Below are positions 50,030 through 61,467 of a stretch of DNA of 64,000 bases, in pieces. The translations under genes were made by a program, and so were the position numbers. The notes below the pieces were generated by a model. It was not told the origin of the DNA and did not search any database. It saw only the letters and a list, made by a program, of their open reading frames with translations. Position 1 is the first letter of the stretch. Every line of letters begins with the position of its first letter. The DNA is from Candidatus Devosia phytovorans (GTDB taxonomy: Bacteria; Pseudomonadota; Alphaproteobacteria; Rhizobiales; Devosiaceae). The stretch is taken from NCBI GenBank assembly GCA_029202405.1, contig CP119312.1:687001-751000 (forward strand), given 5' to 3'.

Positions 50030-51703
50030 GTGACGATACGCGGCATGGGATGGCGATTGGCTGCCGGTGTATTCGGTTTGCTCGCTTTGACGGCGCCCGC
50101 CATGGCGCATCCGCATATTCTTATCGATGCCAAGGCCACGGTGGTGTTCGACGCCAGTGGCGCGGTGTCGGGCCTGCGCCATAGCTGGAGTTTCGACACG
50201 CCGTTTTCGTCCTGGATGATCCAGGGCCTCGACACCAATGGCGATGGCACTACCAGTCCCGAGGAAATGCAGGCACTGGCCGACGAGAATATGGTCGGGT
50301 TGGCCGAATATGGCTTTTATACCTATGCGGGCGAGGGCGATGCGCTGATGCATTTCACGCCCGCCGGCGACCAGCGCATGGTCTATGCAGACGGCCATGT
50401 GGTGCTGACCTATTCGCTCGATGCGACCTCGCCCTTGCCGGTCGGCGGGCGCTTCGAGCTGGCGGTCTATGACCCCGAATATTATGTGGCGATCAGCTTT
50501 GCCGAGCAGGACAGCGTGGTGCTGGAAAATGCGCCGGCGAGCTGCAGCGCTCATGTCGAGCCGCCCCGGCCGATGGCGCCCGATGTCGAGGAAAGGCTCT
50601 ATGCGCTGGGGCCGGAAGTGCTGGAACTGCCGCCCGATCTCGCGGCAGCGATGCGTGGCACGCAAGGGCTGATTGCTGTCACGTGCGGCGATAGTCCTGT
50701 GCCCGCGGCAGCACCGGCCAGCACAGCACTCGATGCGGTCAATCAGATTGCCGAGGCGCGGCCGAGCATGCCTTTTGGCGGCCCGCCGCCCGAGCCGGGG
50801 CTCAACCTGCCACGGACCGGGGTGTTTGGCTGGGTGCATGATCAGCAGCGCAATTTCTATACGGCGATGACGCAGTCGCTGGATGCCTTGCGCACGGACT
50901 GGACCGCCTTCTGGGTGCTGGGCGGACTGAGCTTTCTCTATGGCATTTTCCACGCCGCGGGGCCCGGGCACGGCAAGGTGGTGATTTCGTCCTATATGCT
51001 GGCCAATGAAACGCAGTTGCGGCGCGGCGTGACGCTGAGCGTGATTTCGGCGCTGTTGCAGTCGCTCGTGGCGATTGGCTTCGTCCTGGTGGCGGCGGGC
51101 CTGCTGGGGCTGGGCAGCGTTGCGCTGACGGATGCGGCCAATTGGATCGGGATTGCCTCCTATGGCATGATCGTGCTGCTTGGACTGTGGCTGGTGGCGC
51201 GCAAGATCTTTGGCTGGGGCCATCATCACCACGGCCATGACGACATGGCGGAAAAGGCGCATGCGCATCTGCATGGGCATGAACACCATGGCCATCACGA
51301 TCACGACCATGGGCATGATCACCACGGACATGACCATGATGAGCATGGGCATGGGCATGCGCATGTGGTGGGGCCGGAGGTTGTGGGCGGAAGCTGGCGG
51401 GAGCAATTGGGTGTCGTCCTGGCTGTGGGCCTGCGGCCCTGTTCGGGTGCACTGGTGGTGCTGGTGTTTGCATTATCGCAGGGCCTGCTGGTGGCGGGGA
51501 TAAGTGCCGTGCTGCTGATGGGCATTGGCACGGCGATCACCGTTGCGTTTCTCGCGACCATCGCCGTCACGGCCAAGGGGTTGGCGCGGCGCGTGGGGGG
51601 CGCCGACAATCCCGTGACCCATGCCGTGGTGTGGTGGCTCGAGCTTTTGGGGGCTGTGGCCGTACTCTGTTTTGGCGTGCTGTTTTTGATCGCGAGCATC
51701 TAG
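50030..51703 (+). CDS. DUF1007-NicO fusion, nickel/cobalt transporter
   Basis: 557 residues. A signal peptide (GWRLAAGVFGLLALTAPAMA) and a periplasmic DUF1007 domain (about 25-220, opening HPHILIDAKATVVFD) are fused to a NicO/RcnA-type transporter (from about 290, with IFHAAGPGHGKVVISSYMLA, the conserved metal site). A histidine-rich cytoplasmic loop of about 50 residues lies near 395-447, and the second half ends VGLRPCSGALVVLVFAL. The family moves Ni2+ or Co2+. In a genome with a urease, nickel handling is the likely role, but direction is unknown. The GTG start has only GGGGCGAG upstream. Confidence 0.85.
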   Translation: MTIRGMGWRLAAGVFGLLALTAPAMAHPHILIDAKATVVFDASGAVSGLRHSWSFDTPFSSWMIQGLDTNGDGTTSPEEMQALADENMVGLAEYGFYTYAGEGDALMHFTPAGDQRMVYADGHVVLTYSLDATSPLPVGGRFELAVYDPEYYVAISFAEQDSVVLENAPASCSAHVEPPRPMAPDVEERLYALGPEVLELPPDLAAAMRGTQGLIAVTCGDSPVPAAAPASTALDAVNQIAEARPSMPFGGPPPEPGLNLPRTGVFGWVHDQQRNFYTAMTQSLDALRTDWTAFWVLGGLSFLYGIFHAAGPGHGKVVISSYMLANETQLRRGVTLSVISALLQSLVAIGFVLVAAGLLGLGSVALTDAANWIGIASYGMIVLLGLWLVARKIFGWGHHHHGHDDMAEKAHAHLHGHEHHGHHDHDHGHDHHGHDHDEHGHGHAHVVGPEVVGGSWREQLGVVLAVGLRPCSGALVVLVFALSQGLLVAGISAVLLMGIGTAITVAFLATIAVTAKGLARRVGGADNPVTHAVVWWLELLGAVAVLCFGVLFLIASI

Positions 51704-51798
51704 ATCACCGAAAATAGCGCGGCGCATCGCCGCCTTGCGGATGGTGGGGATGACGCTATGGTGCGGCCAGCCTAGAATCCCTCCAAACTGGCCGCTCC

Positions 51799-52824
51799 AT
51801 GACCCTGTCCAAGCCTGCCGATCACCCACAAGTCAAATCGCCCAAGATCGGCGTGGTGCTGCTGAACCTGGGGACGCCCGATGGCACGGACTATTGGAAT
51901 GTCCGGCGCTATCTGAAGGAATTCCTCAGCGATCCGCGCGTCATCGAGACGCCGAAGTGGCTGTGGTGGCCGATCCTCAACCTGGGCATCTTGACCTTTA
52001 GGCCGCAGAAAAGCGGGCATGGTTATGACCAGATCTGGAACCGCGAGAAGAACGAGAGCCCGCTGCGCACGATTACCCGTGATCAGGCCGAGGCGCTGGC
52101 GGCCCGTATGGCGGGGCATGACAATGTGATTGTCGAATGGGCCATGCGCTATGGCAATCCGTCGACGCAGAGTGTGCTGGAGCGGTTGCGCGCGGCGGGA
52201 TGTCAGAAGATTTTGCTGGTGCCGCTCTATCCGCAGTATTCGGCGACGACGACGGCGACGGCCAATGACAAGGCTTTCGATGCGCTCAAGCTGATGCGCT
52301 GGCAGCCGGCGATCCGCACGGCACCGGCCTATTTCGATGATCCGAAATATGTCGAGGTGCTGGGCAATTCGATCCGCGATGGCGTGGCGGCGCTGGATTT
52401 CGAGCCCGATGTGGTGATCACCAGCTACCATGGCATGCCGGTGAGCTATCTCAAGAAGGGCGATCCCTATTATTGCCAGTGCCTCAAGACGACGCGGCTG
52501 GTGAAGGAATATCTGGGCTGGGACGAGGGCAAGCTCGTGGTCAGTTTCCAGAGCCGGTTCGGTCCGACCGAATGGCTGGGGCCGGCGACGGATACGACGC
52601 TGAGCGAGCTGCCGGGCAAGGGCCACAAGAAGGTGGCGATCCTGGCGCCGGCGTTTTCGGCCGATTGTATCGAGACGCTGGAAGAGATCGACATGCAGGG
52701 TCGCGAGACCTTCATGGCGGCCGGTGGCGAGAAATTCGCCTATATTCCCTGTCTCAATGCCAGTGCTGGCGGCATGGACATGATCGAGAACCTTGTCCGC
52801 CGCGAGCTCGGCGGCTGGCTGTAG
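51799..52824 (+). CDS. hemH: Ferrochelatase
   Basis: Inserts Fe2+ into protoporphyrin IX in the last step of heme synthesis. 341 residues with GVVLLNLGTPDGTDYWNVRRYLKEFLSD at the N-terminus, YPQYSATTTAT, the metal-binding-site histidine in VVITSYHGMPVSYLKKGDPY, QSRFGPTEWLGP and the C-terminal FSADCIETLEEIDM. There is a 95-bp gap after the NicO gene with nothing evident in it. Confidence 0.94.
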   Translation: MTLSKPADHPQVKSPKIGVVLLNLGTPDGTDYWNVRRYLKEFLSDPRVIETPKWLWWPILNLGILTFRPQKSGHGYDQIWNREKNESPLRTITRDQAEALAARMAGHDNVIVEWAMRYGNPSTQSVLERLRAAGCQKILLVPLYPQYSATTTATANDKAFDALKLMRWQPAIRTAPAYFDDPKYVEVLGNSIRDGVAALDFEPDVVITSYHGMPVSYLKKGDPYYCQCLKTTRLVKEYLGWDEGKLVVSFQSRFGPTEWLGPATDTTLSELPGKGHKKVAILAPAFSADCIETLEEIDMQGRETFMAAGGEKFAYIPCLNASAGGMDMIENLVRRELGGWL

Positions 52825-53181
52825 TCACCAGCCAGGCCCGTCAAAATCGGGTGGCGTCACGTTGACCAGGCCGCGGCCGACGATTTCGTCGCGGCGGACC
52901 CAGCCGGTGTCGGGGATGTGGCACCATTGGGTGGCGTTGCGGCCCCAGAGGGGATAGCCGGCGTCCCCGAAACTGCCGAAGCGCCTGTCGCTGTCGACCT
53001 GGGTGCATTCGTCGATGGGGATTTCCGTGCCATCGGCGACGCGGCCCAGGATCTCGTAGCGATCATGCGGACCGGCATGGACGGCAATATTGCCGCCCGA
53101 GACGCGGGCCGTGATGGTCATGGCGGCGGCGGGCAGCGTGGCGATTGCCAGGATGGCGGCGGCAAGGGCGAGGTGGCGCAT
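52825..53181 (-). CDS. Small secreted SH3-like protein
   Basis: 118 residues. Signal peptide (RHLALAAAILAIATLPAAAM, cleavage near 20). The mature part VSGGNIAVHAGPHDRYEILGRVADGTEIPIDEC resembles an SH3b beta-barrel, and WCHIPDTGWVRRDEIVGR fits its end. It converges with hemH directly. Function unknown. Confidence 0.6.
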   Translation of the reverse strand: MRHLALAAAILAIATLPAAAMTITARVSGGNIAVHAGPHDRYEILGRVADGTEIPIDECTQVDSDRRFGSFGDAGYPLWGRNATQWCHIPDTGWVRRDEIVGRGLVNVTPPDFDGPGW

Positions 53182-53227
53182 GGCGACTCCGGGGTTGGGA
53201 GTGTAATGCGCCGGCCCCGCGGCGGTT

Positions 53228-53611
53228 TCAAGGCTTCTGCGACGCCGCGTATTTGCTGTCCATCTCCCTCAGCTTGCGGTCGGCTGCGATACGCTTGGCG
53301 CCCTCCTCGGTGAGATTGGCATAGCGCTCCTCGAAGGCGAGGCCGGCGGCGCTCAGCCGGGCCACATAGATTGCCAGATCATTGTGGCTGATCGGCTCGT
53401 TGATGCCGAGCTGAAAGAAATGCGGCAGATCCTTGTGATGCCGGAAGAGCCTGTTCGCCAGGAGGAAGAGTCCGTTTAGCGCAAATAGGGTATGCGTCCC
53501 GACAGGGCCGGGCTTGTTGGCGCGCAAGGCATAGTTGAAGGCGGCCAGTTCGCGGCTGAAGCGATTGTAACGGGTGATAGCGCGGGGGCCCAGGTTGGGA
53601 AGGGTAGGCAT
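53228..53611 (-). CDS. Hypothetical protein
   Basis: 127 residues, soluble, basic and rich in Arg, Ala and Leu (LPNLGPRAITRYNRFSRELAAFNYALRANK at the start, EERYANLTEEGAKRIAADRKLREMDSKY at the end). No signal peptide or known domain is recognised. Codon use and GC resemble the neighbours, and the downstream gap to the SH3-like gene is 46 bp. Possibly a helical regulatory or phage-derived protein; I give no function. Confidence 0.5.
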   Translation of the reverse strand: MPTLPNLGPRAITRYNRFSRELAAFNYALRANKPGPVGTHTLFALNGLFLLANRLFRHHKDLPHFFQLGINEPISHNDLAIYVARLSAAGLAFEERYANLTEEGAKRIAADRKLREMDSKYAASQKP

Positions 53612-53709
53612 GATCGCATCCTTTGCGTTCGGGGGAGCTGACCCGAGCCGCCGCAGGAGAGTGGCGCGACAGAGCGCCGCCCGGCTTTCGCCTTACGGTG
53701 ACACGGGTA

Positions 53710-53763
53710 ATGGGCGGCCTTTGGCTCGTCCAGTTTAGACTAAGGGAGCCAAAGGCCGCCCAT
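53710..53763. repeat. Perfect 18-bp inverted repeat with an 18-bp spacer
   Basis: The left arm ATGGGCGGCCTTTGGCTC (53710-53727) and its exact inverted counterpart (53746-53763) are separated by 18 nt. There is no T-run and no nearby transposase. It could be a bidirectional transcription block or a small mobile palindrome. Confidence 0.75.
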
Positions 53764-54092
53764 CACGGTCTGGAGTTTCCTCACCGGGTCCGGAACTCGA
53801 CCGAGACTATTGTTGCAAGTCCGGTCGCCGACTTTCTGCCCGGCCAAATGGGCGCCCCCATCTCCAGCCTTCCCATCCGACCCTGCGTCGGGGCCGCGTG
53901 AATGACGGGAATGGGCGAATTATGCGGCCGGCTGCAGGGGTGTAGGAAAACTATTTTGCGGAATTTTTCCAAGTGGCTGATGCGCAAGGAGAAAAACTGC
54001 GTGGGGCAGGATGCATCTGGTGGGACGTGCGGCGATGGGCCCCGACGGGGTTGGGTGACGGGCACGGCAGGCCGCCTGTGTCGGGGTGAGGT

Positions 54093-54119
54093 CCCCCCGG
54101 ACGGATCCGGGGGGATTTT
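54093..54119 (+). terminator. Orphan terminator-like hairpin
   Basis: CCCCCCGGA (54093-54101) pairs perfectly with TCCGGGGGG (54106-54114), loop CGGA, then ATTTTC. It points in the + direction, where I find no gene to terminate, and it abuts the end of the frameshifted PPOX gene on the other strand. Confidence 0.45.
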
Positions 54120-54121
54120 CG

Positions 54122-54708
54122 TCAGAGATTGACCTTGGCATTGTCGCCGAAATCGGGGGCATTGCCGGTGACGGCGGCGACGGCCATCTTGGCGAAGGCC
54201 ACGGCGCGATTGGGGCTGTCCCAGAGTTCGCCATCCTCGGGCGTCAGGGTGATGACGCGTATGGCGGGGTCGTGCTCATCGTCCCACCAGGCCTTGTCGA
54301 AGTCGGTCCAGAGTTCATGGATCAGGGCGCGGTCATTGCTGATTTTTGCCGGGCCGGACATGACGGCATATTTGTGCCCGCCCGAGTTGACCCAGGCGGC
54401 GGAGACGAAGGGGAATTTCTCGATCTGGCCGTTCTTTTCGCCCTCGGCATCGACGAGGAAATGGATGGCATGGCGATCGCGATAGACGCGGGCCGACAGC
54501 GGCCGCGAGCGCTGGCGCTCACCCCGCCATTCGGCCATAGGCCTCATGGCCTTCTCCGCTTTCGCAGCGCCACTGGCGCTGCTCAACCGCTGGCGCGGCA
54601 CGCTGCGAAGGTGGTGAACATGCAGATGTCGATATCCTTGGCCAGTTCCCAGATGCGGTCCTGAACTTCGGCGGGGGTTTTATCGGAGTGGTCTTGTTGC
54701 TTGGTCAT
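54122..54708 (-). pseudogene. Frameshifted PPOX-fold stress protein gene (paralogue of 47053-47847)
   Basis: The N-terminal piece starts at ATG 54708 and reads MTKQQDHSDKTPAEVQDRIW... up to MFTTF, then meets a stop at 54583-54585. The remainder continues in another frame from about 54517 to 54122 (QRSRPLSARV ... DFGDNAKVNL) and matches the intact paralogue closely (WWDDEHDPAIRVITLTPEDGELWDSPNRAV against WWDSPEDPAIRVIKLVPSDAELWDSPGRIV, in short pieces). An 89-bp palindromic segment separates the two pieces and shifts the frame by two. An internal restart could still make a partial protein. Confidence 0.75.
54518..54606. repeat. Palindromic insert inside the PPOX gene
   Basis: 89 bp absent from the paralogue at this point. 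It contains the dyads CAGCGCCAGTGGCGCTG and GGCCATGAGGCCTATGGCC (both read on the minus strand). Length is 2 modulo 3, so it disrupts the frame. No other copy is seen in this window. Confidence 0.55.
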
Positions 54709-54869
54709 TTTCTGCCATGGCTCCTGCTGGTGGGGCAGGGTGAATGGCTGAGGGGAGTGGAGGTTGCGGGGGATATTTTTGCGGGTGGGGTGATCTAAGG
54801 GCGAGGACGGGGGAGCGCGCAGCTACACCTTGCTCCGGCAACTAATCAGGTAATGCGGCATGACCTGCC

Positions 54870-55928
54870 TTAGGTAATCAGGCGTTGGGCTCCAACGAAA
54901 AACCACGCAATGAAACTAAAAAAAGCCCCGAATTTCTCATTCCAATGCGATGTTGACATCGCTCTGCGGAACTCGGCTATTCTAACGCCGTTGCTCCGTA
55001 GTTGCGAAACTATGTTGTCGCCATATCCAGGGACTTCCCAGTCATTGTCGGTGTCTAGTGCGAGCGCAATTTTCCCCGTAATCCACTGTCGACACTCATC
55101 GTTGGTCTTTAAGATCTGATTACTACTCTGACCTTTCTTCAAGTCGAAGTAATTCCAGTGTCGATCTGCGGAGGTTGTGCCGTTGTTATGTTCCGCATTA
55201 TCTATATTTATCAGGATCGCATTGGATGCGTGACCTACGCCACATTGTAGCGCCGTTAAAATATCGATAGGGATTAAGTTCTCTATCTCTCGACAGGGTG
55301 GTGTCCCGGATTTTGCCAGTACCCATTCGCTGTCGTCACAGATTTTCTCAACCTTTTTAAGCGTTTCTGACTTCGGACCTGTCGGGCAGTCGCGATCAGA
55401 ATCAACCAGCGTGACTACGATACGTTTTTCACTCAGCGCGTTCGTGAGAACCTTTGGGGTATCCGCACCTCCTCCGTGCAGGAGTTCCACAGAAACATGC
55501 CCTCTACCCACTCTTTCTGCAAAGTACTGAATTACAATTGAGTACAGCCATCCGTCGTTGTCGATGTTTTCCGTAATAAGCTTCGCTGGTTCCAGTATAT
55601 CACTAGTAACAAGCATCTTAAACGGTACCGTGACTGCAGAGCCAGACACGGCTGGTTCAGCCGCCTGGTTGTTGGCAACCTCAATATATGCAGTAGAGAA
55701 CTGGTGTGCCCGTCCGGTCTGAGTGAATTGTTGTGCCAGCCTCTCAAGAAAGGACCTGTCATGTGGGCTGATATCGAAGTCTAGCAACCTCGCGATTATC
55801 AAGCGGTCGATGATAACTAGGTGTCGCCCAAGTCGTCCCGCGCGCAAAAGTTCGCTCACACCCGTGAGAAAATGAGGTGTTTTGGCAAGCTCATCAAAGT
55901 CGTTGGTATAGCGCCAGCGTACTATCAT
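54870..55928 (-). CDS. TOPRIM-like partner protein of the ATPase (candidate defence effector)
   Basis: 352 residues, no close family recognised. A stretch from residue 145 reads VSVELLHGGGADTPKVL, then IVVTLVDSDRD (D176, D178, D180) and CREIENLIP (E214, E216): an acidic E...DxD...E arrangement like the TOPRIM/DUF4435 nucleases that pair with ABC-type ATPases (AriB of PARIS, RloB, AbiLii). A hydrophobic stretch, FGAFFSFIAWFFVG (334-347), near the C-terminus could enter a membrane. Its ATG overlaps the ATPase stop (ATGA). The segment is markedly AT-rich against its neighbours, implying transfer. Its enzymatic activity is inference. Confidence 0.6.
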   Translation of the reverse strand: MIVRWRYTNDFDELAKTPHFLTGVSELLRAGRLGRHLVIIDRLIIARLLDFDISPHDRSFLERLAQQFTQTGRAHQFSTAYIEVANNQAAEPAVSGSAVTVPFKMLVTSDILEPAKLITENIDNDGWLYSIVIQYFAERVGRGHVSVELLHGGGADTPKVLTNALSEKRIVVTLVDSDRDCPTGPKSETLKKVEKICDDSEWVLAKSGTPPCREIENLIPIDILTALQCGVGHASNAILINIDNAEHNNGTTSADRHWNYFDLKKGQSSNQILKTNDECRQWITGKIALALDTDNDWEVPGYGDNIVSQLRSNGVRIAEFRRAMSTSHWNEKFGAFFSFIAWFFVGAQRLIT

Positions 55929-57493
55929 GCAAGCATAGATGGCTGAAAAAATCCGTACGGCCAATCCACCAGAATGCCATCCGTATCGAAATTCACAGTT
56001 CTAACAAAGGTGTTCTCGCCGTCTGCGCTGTCAAATAGGACAACTTGCACGTCATCAGCGCTGATTTTTCCCGCGCCAATGAACTCTCCAAATCGATTCA
56101 CCAGCGTTTCGCTGTGTGTCTCTACAAGATAGTGCATCTTTCCTTGCGTCTGCCCATTCTCCAGCGCCTCCCCCACAAGGGCGTCTGCCAGTAGTGCTTG
56201 GTGTGCGGGGTGCAAATGCAGCTCAGGCTGCTCAATGGCGAGAAGTGAAAGTCCGACGCGCTCCGGCCTTGGTACGGTCCTGGCTTTCGCCCACCAGATT
56301 TGCCCCAGGACTGGAAGGATTTGAGACACTCCATAACCAACGTCAACGATGTTAGTTTCCTTGCCATCGTTGACAAGATTGATACTCAGATGTCCTGATT
56401 GCTTCGACACGCGTACGCCGTAGCCAAACAGCGAACGAGTCCACTCTGAAAAATTTTCCATTTGATTTTTGGATAGCGAGTTCAAGAACATGGGAAAATT
56501 CTTGCCGTCCGGATCGATCTCCGAAACTGCCAAATCTTGATATCGATAGTAGCGTTCACTCCTCGCTCTGGCCGGGCCAATATATAATGTGCTGCCAAAA
56601 ATGGACTTGATATTTTGAGCAACTGCCCTCGCTAACGTGGGAAACCACATAGCTAAAAGAGCATTTCGGATATCGTAATATTCTCGGCTACGTTGATTAA
56701 CCCATTGCTCGAACGCGCGACCCAGTAGTTTGCCTTGATCGTTTGCTGTCTGAACGATCTTTTCATCTGTTGGTGCGCCGGCCATAATCAATCTAGCAGT
56801 AAGTTGATCAATAGATTTATTGCTGATTTTCCCCGTAATACTCGATCTTATAATTTTCTGCAGGTGAGAAAACAGAGGTGGTGTGAGGTTATAGGCCGGT
56901 GATCTCGTTTGCGAGGCAGGTCGGTCCCGTAGGTACCGAAAGTCGGGCACAAGCGACACACCGCCAGTACTGGTCAATCGGAAGCCGTCGCCCTTTGTTG
57001 GGAGCTGTTGCTCGTCAACGACAAGGCTCGAGAAGCCATTCTCGTTGAAATTGGCTTCAAAAGAAATATCTAGCTTAGGCATCAGGTATGAGATGCTTGA
57101 TAATCGCACTCGATCTGAATGCTTTGCTATCGTTACGTGAACTACGACTTCGCCAACTGCCTGTTGTCGATCGGTAGGGTGGAAGAAATAGTCTTCGTAA
57201 TATACAGGGTCTGCCTGAACGTGCGTGTCGTCTAGGCAAAAAGTGAACGACATTGTACCGTTTTCGGCATGTCTAGATAGTGATGTGTCGAAGGACCCGA
57301 AGTCGACAAGGTCGCCATACCAAAGAATTGGTGAGCTTGTCCGCGTCAGTAGTGACTGTCTGATCAGTGGAAAGCTGCGAAGATAGGTACTTTTTCCGCC
57401 ACTGTTTCGGCCTACCAACAACGTTATCGGCTTCAGGGAAATTGGCTCTACAGTCTTAAGCCGACGGAGATTGGTCAGTCCAAATTTAATCAT
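55925..57493 (-). CDS. AAA/ABC-type ATPase with DUF3696 C-terminus (OLD-like, candidate defence)
   Basis: 522 residues from ATG 57493. Walker A GRNSGGKST (28-36), YIGPARARSERYY (304-316), ABC-like signature VDVGYGVSQILPVL (383-396), Walker B LSLLAIEQPELHLHP with catalytic Glu421 (415-429), and the switch ETHSETLVN (458-466). The last 35 residues (FDTDGILVDWPYGFFQ) match the DUF3696 tail. Such ATPases are sensors in anti-phage modules. ATGs at 57505 and a TTG at 57541 are alternative starts; none has a strong ribosome-binding site. The gene is AT-rich compared with the flanks. No helicase or nuclease gene other than its partner adjoins it. Confidence 0.82.
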   Translation of the reverse strand: MIKFGLTNLRRLKTVEPISLKPITLLVGRNSGGKSTYLRSFPLIRQSLLTRTSSPILWYGDLVDFGSFDTSLSRHAENGTMSFTFCLDDTHVQADPVYYEDYFFHPTDRQQAVGEVVVHVTIAKHSDRVRLSSISYLMPKLDISFEANFNENGFSSLVVDEQQLPTKGDGFRLTSTGGVSLVPDFRYLRDRPASQTRSPAYNLTPPLFSHLQKIIRSSITGKISNKSIDQLTARLIMAGAPTDEKIVQTANDQGKLLGRAFEQWVNQRSREYYDIRNALLAMWFPTLARAVAQNIKSIFGSTLYIGPARARSERYYRYQDLAVSEIDPDGKNFPMFLNSLSKNQMENFSEWTRSLFGYGVRVSKQSGHLSINLVNDGKETNIVDVGYGVSQILPVLGQIWWAKARTVPRPERVGLSLLAIEQPELHLHPAHQALLADALVGEALENGQTQGKMHYLVETHSETLVNRFGEFIGAGKISADDVQVVLFDSADGENTFVRTVNFDTDGILVDWPYGFFQPSMLA

Positions 57494-57781
57494 GGCGTCC
57501 GCCATCTGTTCGACGCTTGGGTTGTATCTCGTATATTTCAACGATGGACGATAAAAAAGGGTTGTTGTGCGGGGATAAAAACAGGTTCAGCTGGGCTCGT
57601 CTTTCAGGTTGCTCGGACAACGTGCATCCTATGGACAAGAGATCAGTTGCTCTGGCCGCTCCGCGCAGTAGCGTTAGCCATTATCCAAGAGGCTGGACGC
57701 ACTCACCTGAGGTCTACTGACGAATCGTGAAGTGTAGAGTCCTCTGGTCGAACCCGAGGGGACGTGCGGTGGGTGGGAAAG

Positions 57782-60397
<2,616 letters not shown>

Positions 60398-60588
60398 GAG
60401 ATGTCCTGGGTGTCTGGGGGTGCGACTCAGATGGGGAACGAGGCGCGGGAATGCAATGTTCCGATGAGCTTAACGATTAACGAACGGAGAGGGAACAGGG
60501 CCTGCTGACAGGGCGTGGCAGGAGTGGAGCAGGCTGGCCAGAGGCGCGGGCGCGGCATAGTCTCGGGCGTTCAGGCGGGGGACGAGCG

Positions 60589-61440
60589 GTGCGGGTGGCG
60601 ATTGCGGCGCTGACGGCGATGGTGGCCTTTGCCGCCAATTCGGTGCTGGCGCGGCTGGCGCTGGGCAGCGGCGAGATAAATGCCATGAGCTATACCGGCT
60701 GGCGCCTGCTGGCCGGGGCCGTGGTGCTCGCCGCCTTGCTGGGAATGCCGGGTCAGCGTGGGCCACGGGCGGCAAAAGGCGTGGGCGGAAGCTGGTGGGG
60801 CGCAGGCTGCCTGCTGGGCTATGCGCTGGCATTTTCGATTGCCTATGTGATGCTGGGTGCGGCGAGCGGGGCCATCATCCTGTTCGCGTCGGTACAGATC
60901 GGCATGCTGGCCTGGGCGGTGTTGCAGGGGGATCGACCGGGATGGCTGGAATGGTCGGGGATCGGCGTGGCATTTGCCGCATTCGTCGGCCTGGTGCTGC
61001 CGGGCGCCGTGGCGCCACCTGCGCTGGGCAGCGGGCTGATGCTGCTGGCGGGGCTATGCTGGGCGGGCTATTCGCTGCTGGGCAAGGGATCGCAGGCGCC
61101 GCTGCAGGACACGGCGGGCAATTTCATCCGCTGCCTGCCCGCAGCCGTGCTTCTGCTGATCCTGGGCCTGCCACAGGCGGTGACCGCCACGGGTGTGGGC
61201 TATGCCGTGGTGTCGGGTGGCCTCGCCTCGGGCCTGGGCTATGCGGTCTGGTATGCGGTGCTGCCCCGATTGCCGGGCAGCTCGCCTGCCTCCATCCAGC
61301 TCAGCGTGCCGGCGATCGCTGCGGCGGGTGGCGTGGTGTTTCTGGGAGAGCACATGTCGGGACGGCTGCTGACCTGTTCCGCCGGCATCATCTGTGGGCT
61401 GGCGCTTGCCCTTTATGCCAGCAACCGGCGCAAGGCGTGA
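60589..61440 (+). CDS. DMT superfamily transporter (EamA domains)
   Basis: 283 residues, ten hydrophobic helices in two EamA repeats: VAFAANSVLARLALGSGEINAMSYTGWRLLAG at the N-terminus, then IILFASVQIGMLAWAVLQGD in the first repeat and PAIAAAGGVVFLGEHMSG in the second. Function unknown; metabolite export is likely from the family. It starts at a GTG (60589); an ATG at 60619 is an alternative. Confidence 0.8.
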   Translation: MRVAIAALTAMVAFAANSVLARLALGSGEINAMSYTGWRLLAGAVVLAALLGMPGQRGPRAAKGVGGSWWGAGCLLGYALAFSIAYVMLGAASGAIILFASVQIGMLAWAVLQGDRPGWLEWSGIGVAFAAFVGLVLPGAVAPPALGSGLMLLAGLCWAGYSLLGKGSQAPLQDTAGNFIRCLPAAVLLLILGLPQAVTATGVGYAVVSGGLASGLGYAVWYAVLPRLPGSSPASIQLSVPAIAAAGGVVFLGEHMSGRLLTCSAGIICGLALALYASNRRKA

Positions 61441-61467
61441 AGACGCCAACGCGTCCAGGGCAGCAGA

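Larger units (their letters stand above)
53612..54121. other. Gene-poor 510-bp stretch
   Basis: I see no convincing coding region. It contains a perfect long inverted repeat (53710-53763) and a terminator-like hairpin (54093-54119). The open frames crossing it have no ribosome-binding site and no family likeness. Confidence 0.5.

Noticed and set aside
53623..53901. A 92-residue + strand frame
   Set aside because: It spans the perfect inverted repeat, has no ribosome-binding site and no recognisable composition of a real protein.
54800..54900. Repeated AATCAGG motifs at the downstream edge of the defence pair
   Set aside because: Too short to call attachment sites, with no matching copy at the other edge and no integrase.
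57703..57780. Imperfect hairpin after uvrB
   Set aside because: CCTC/GAGG stem with a mismatch and no T-run; not convincing as a terminator.
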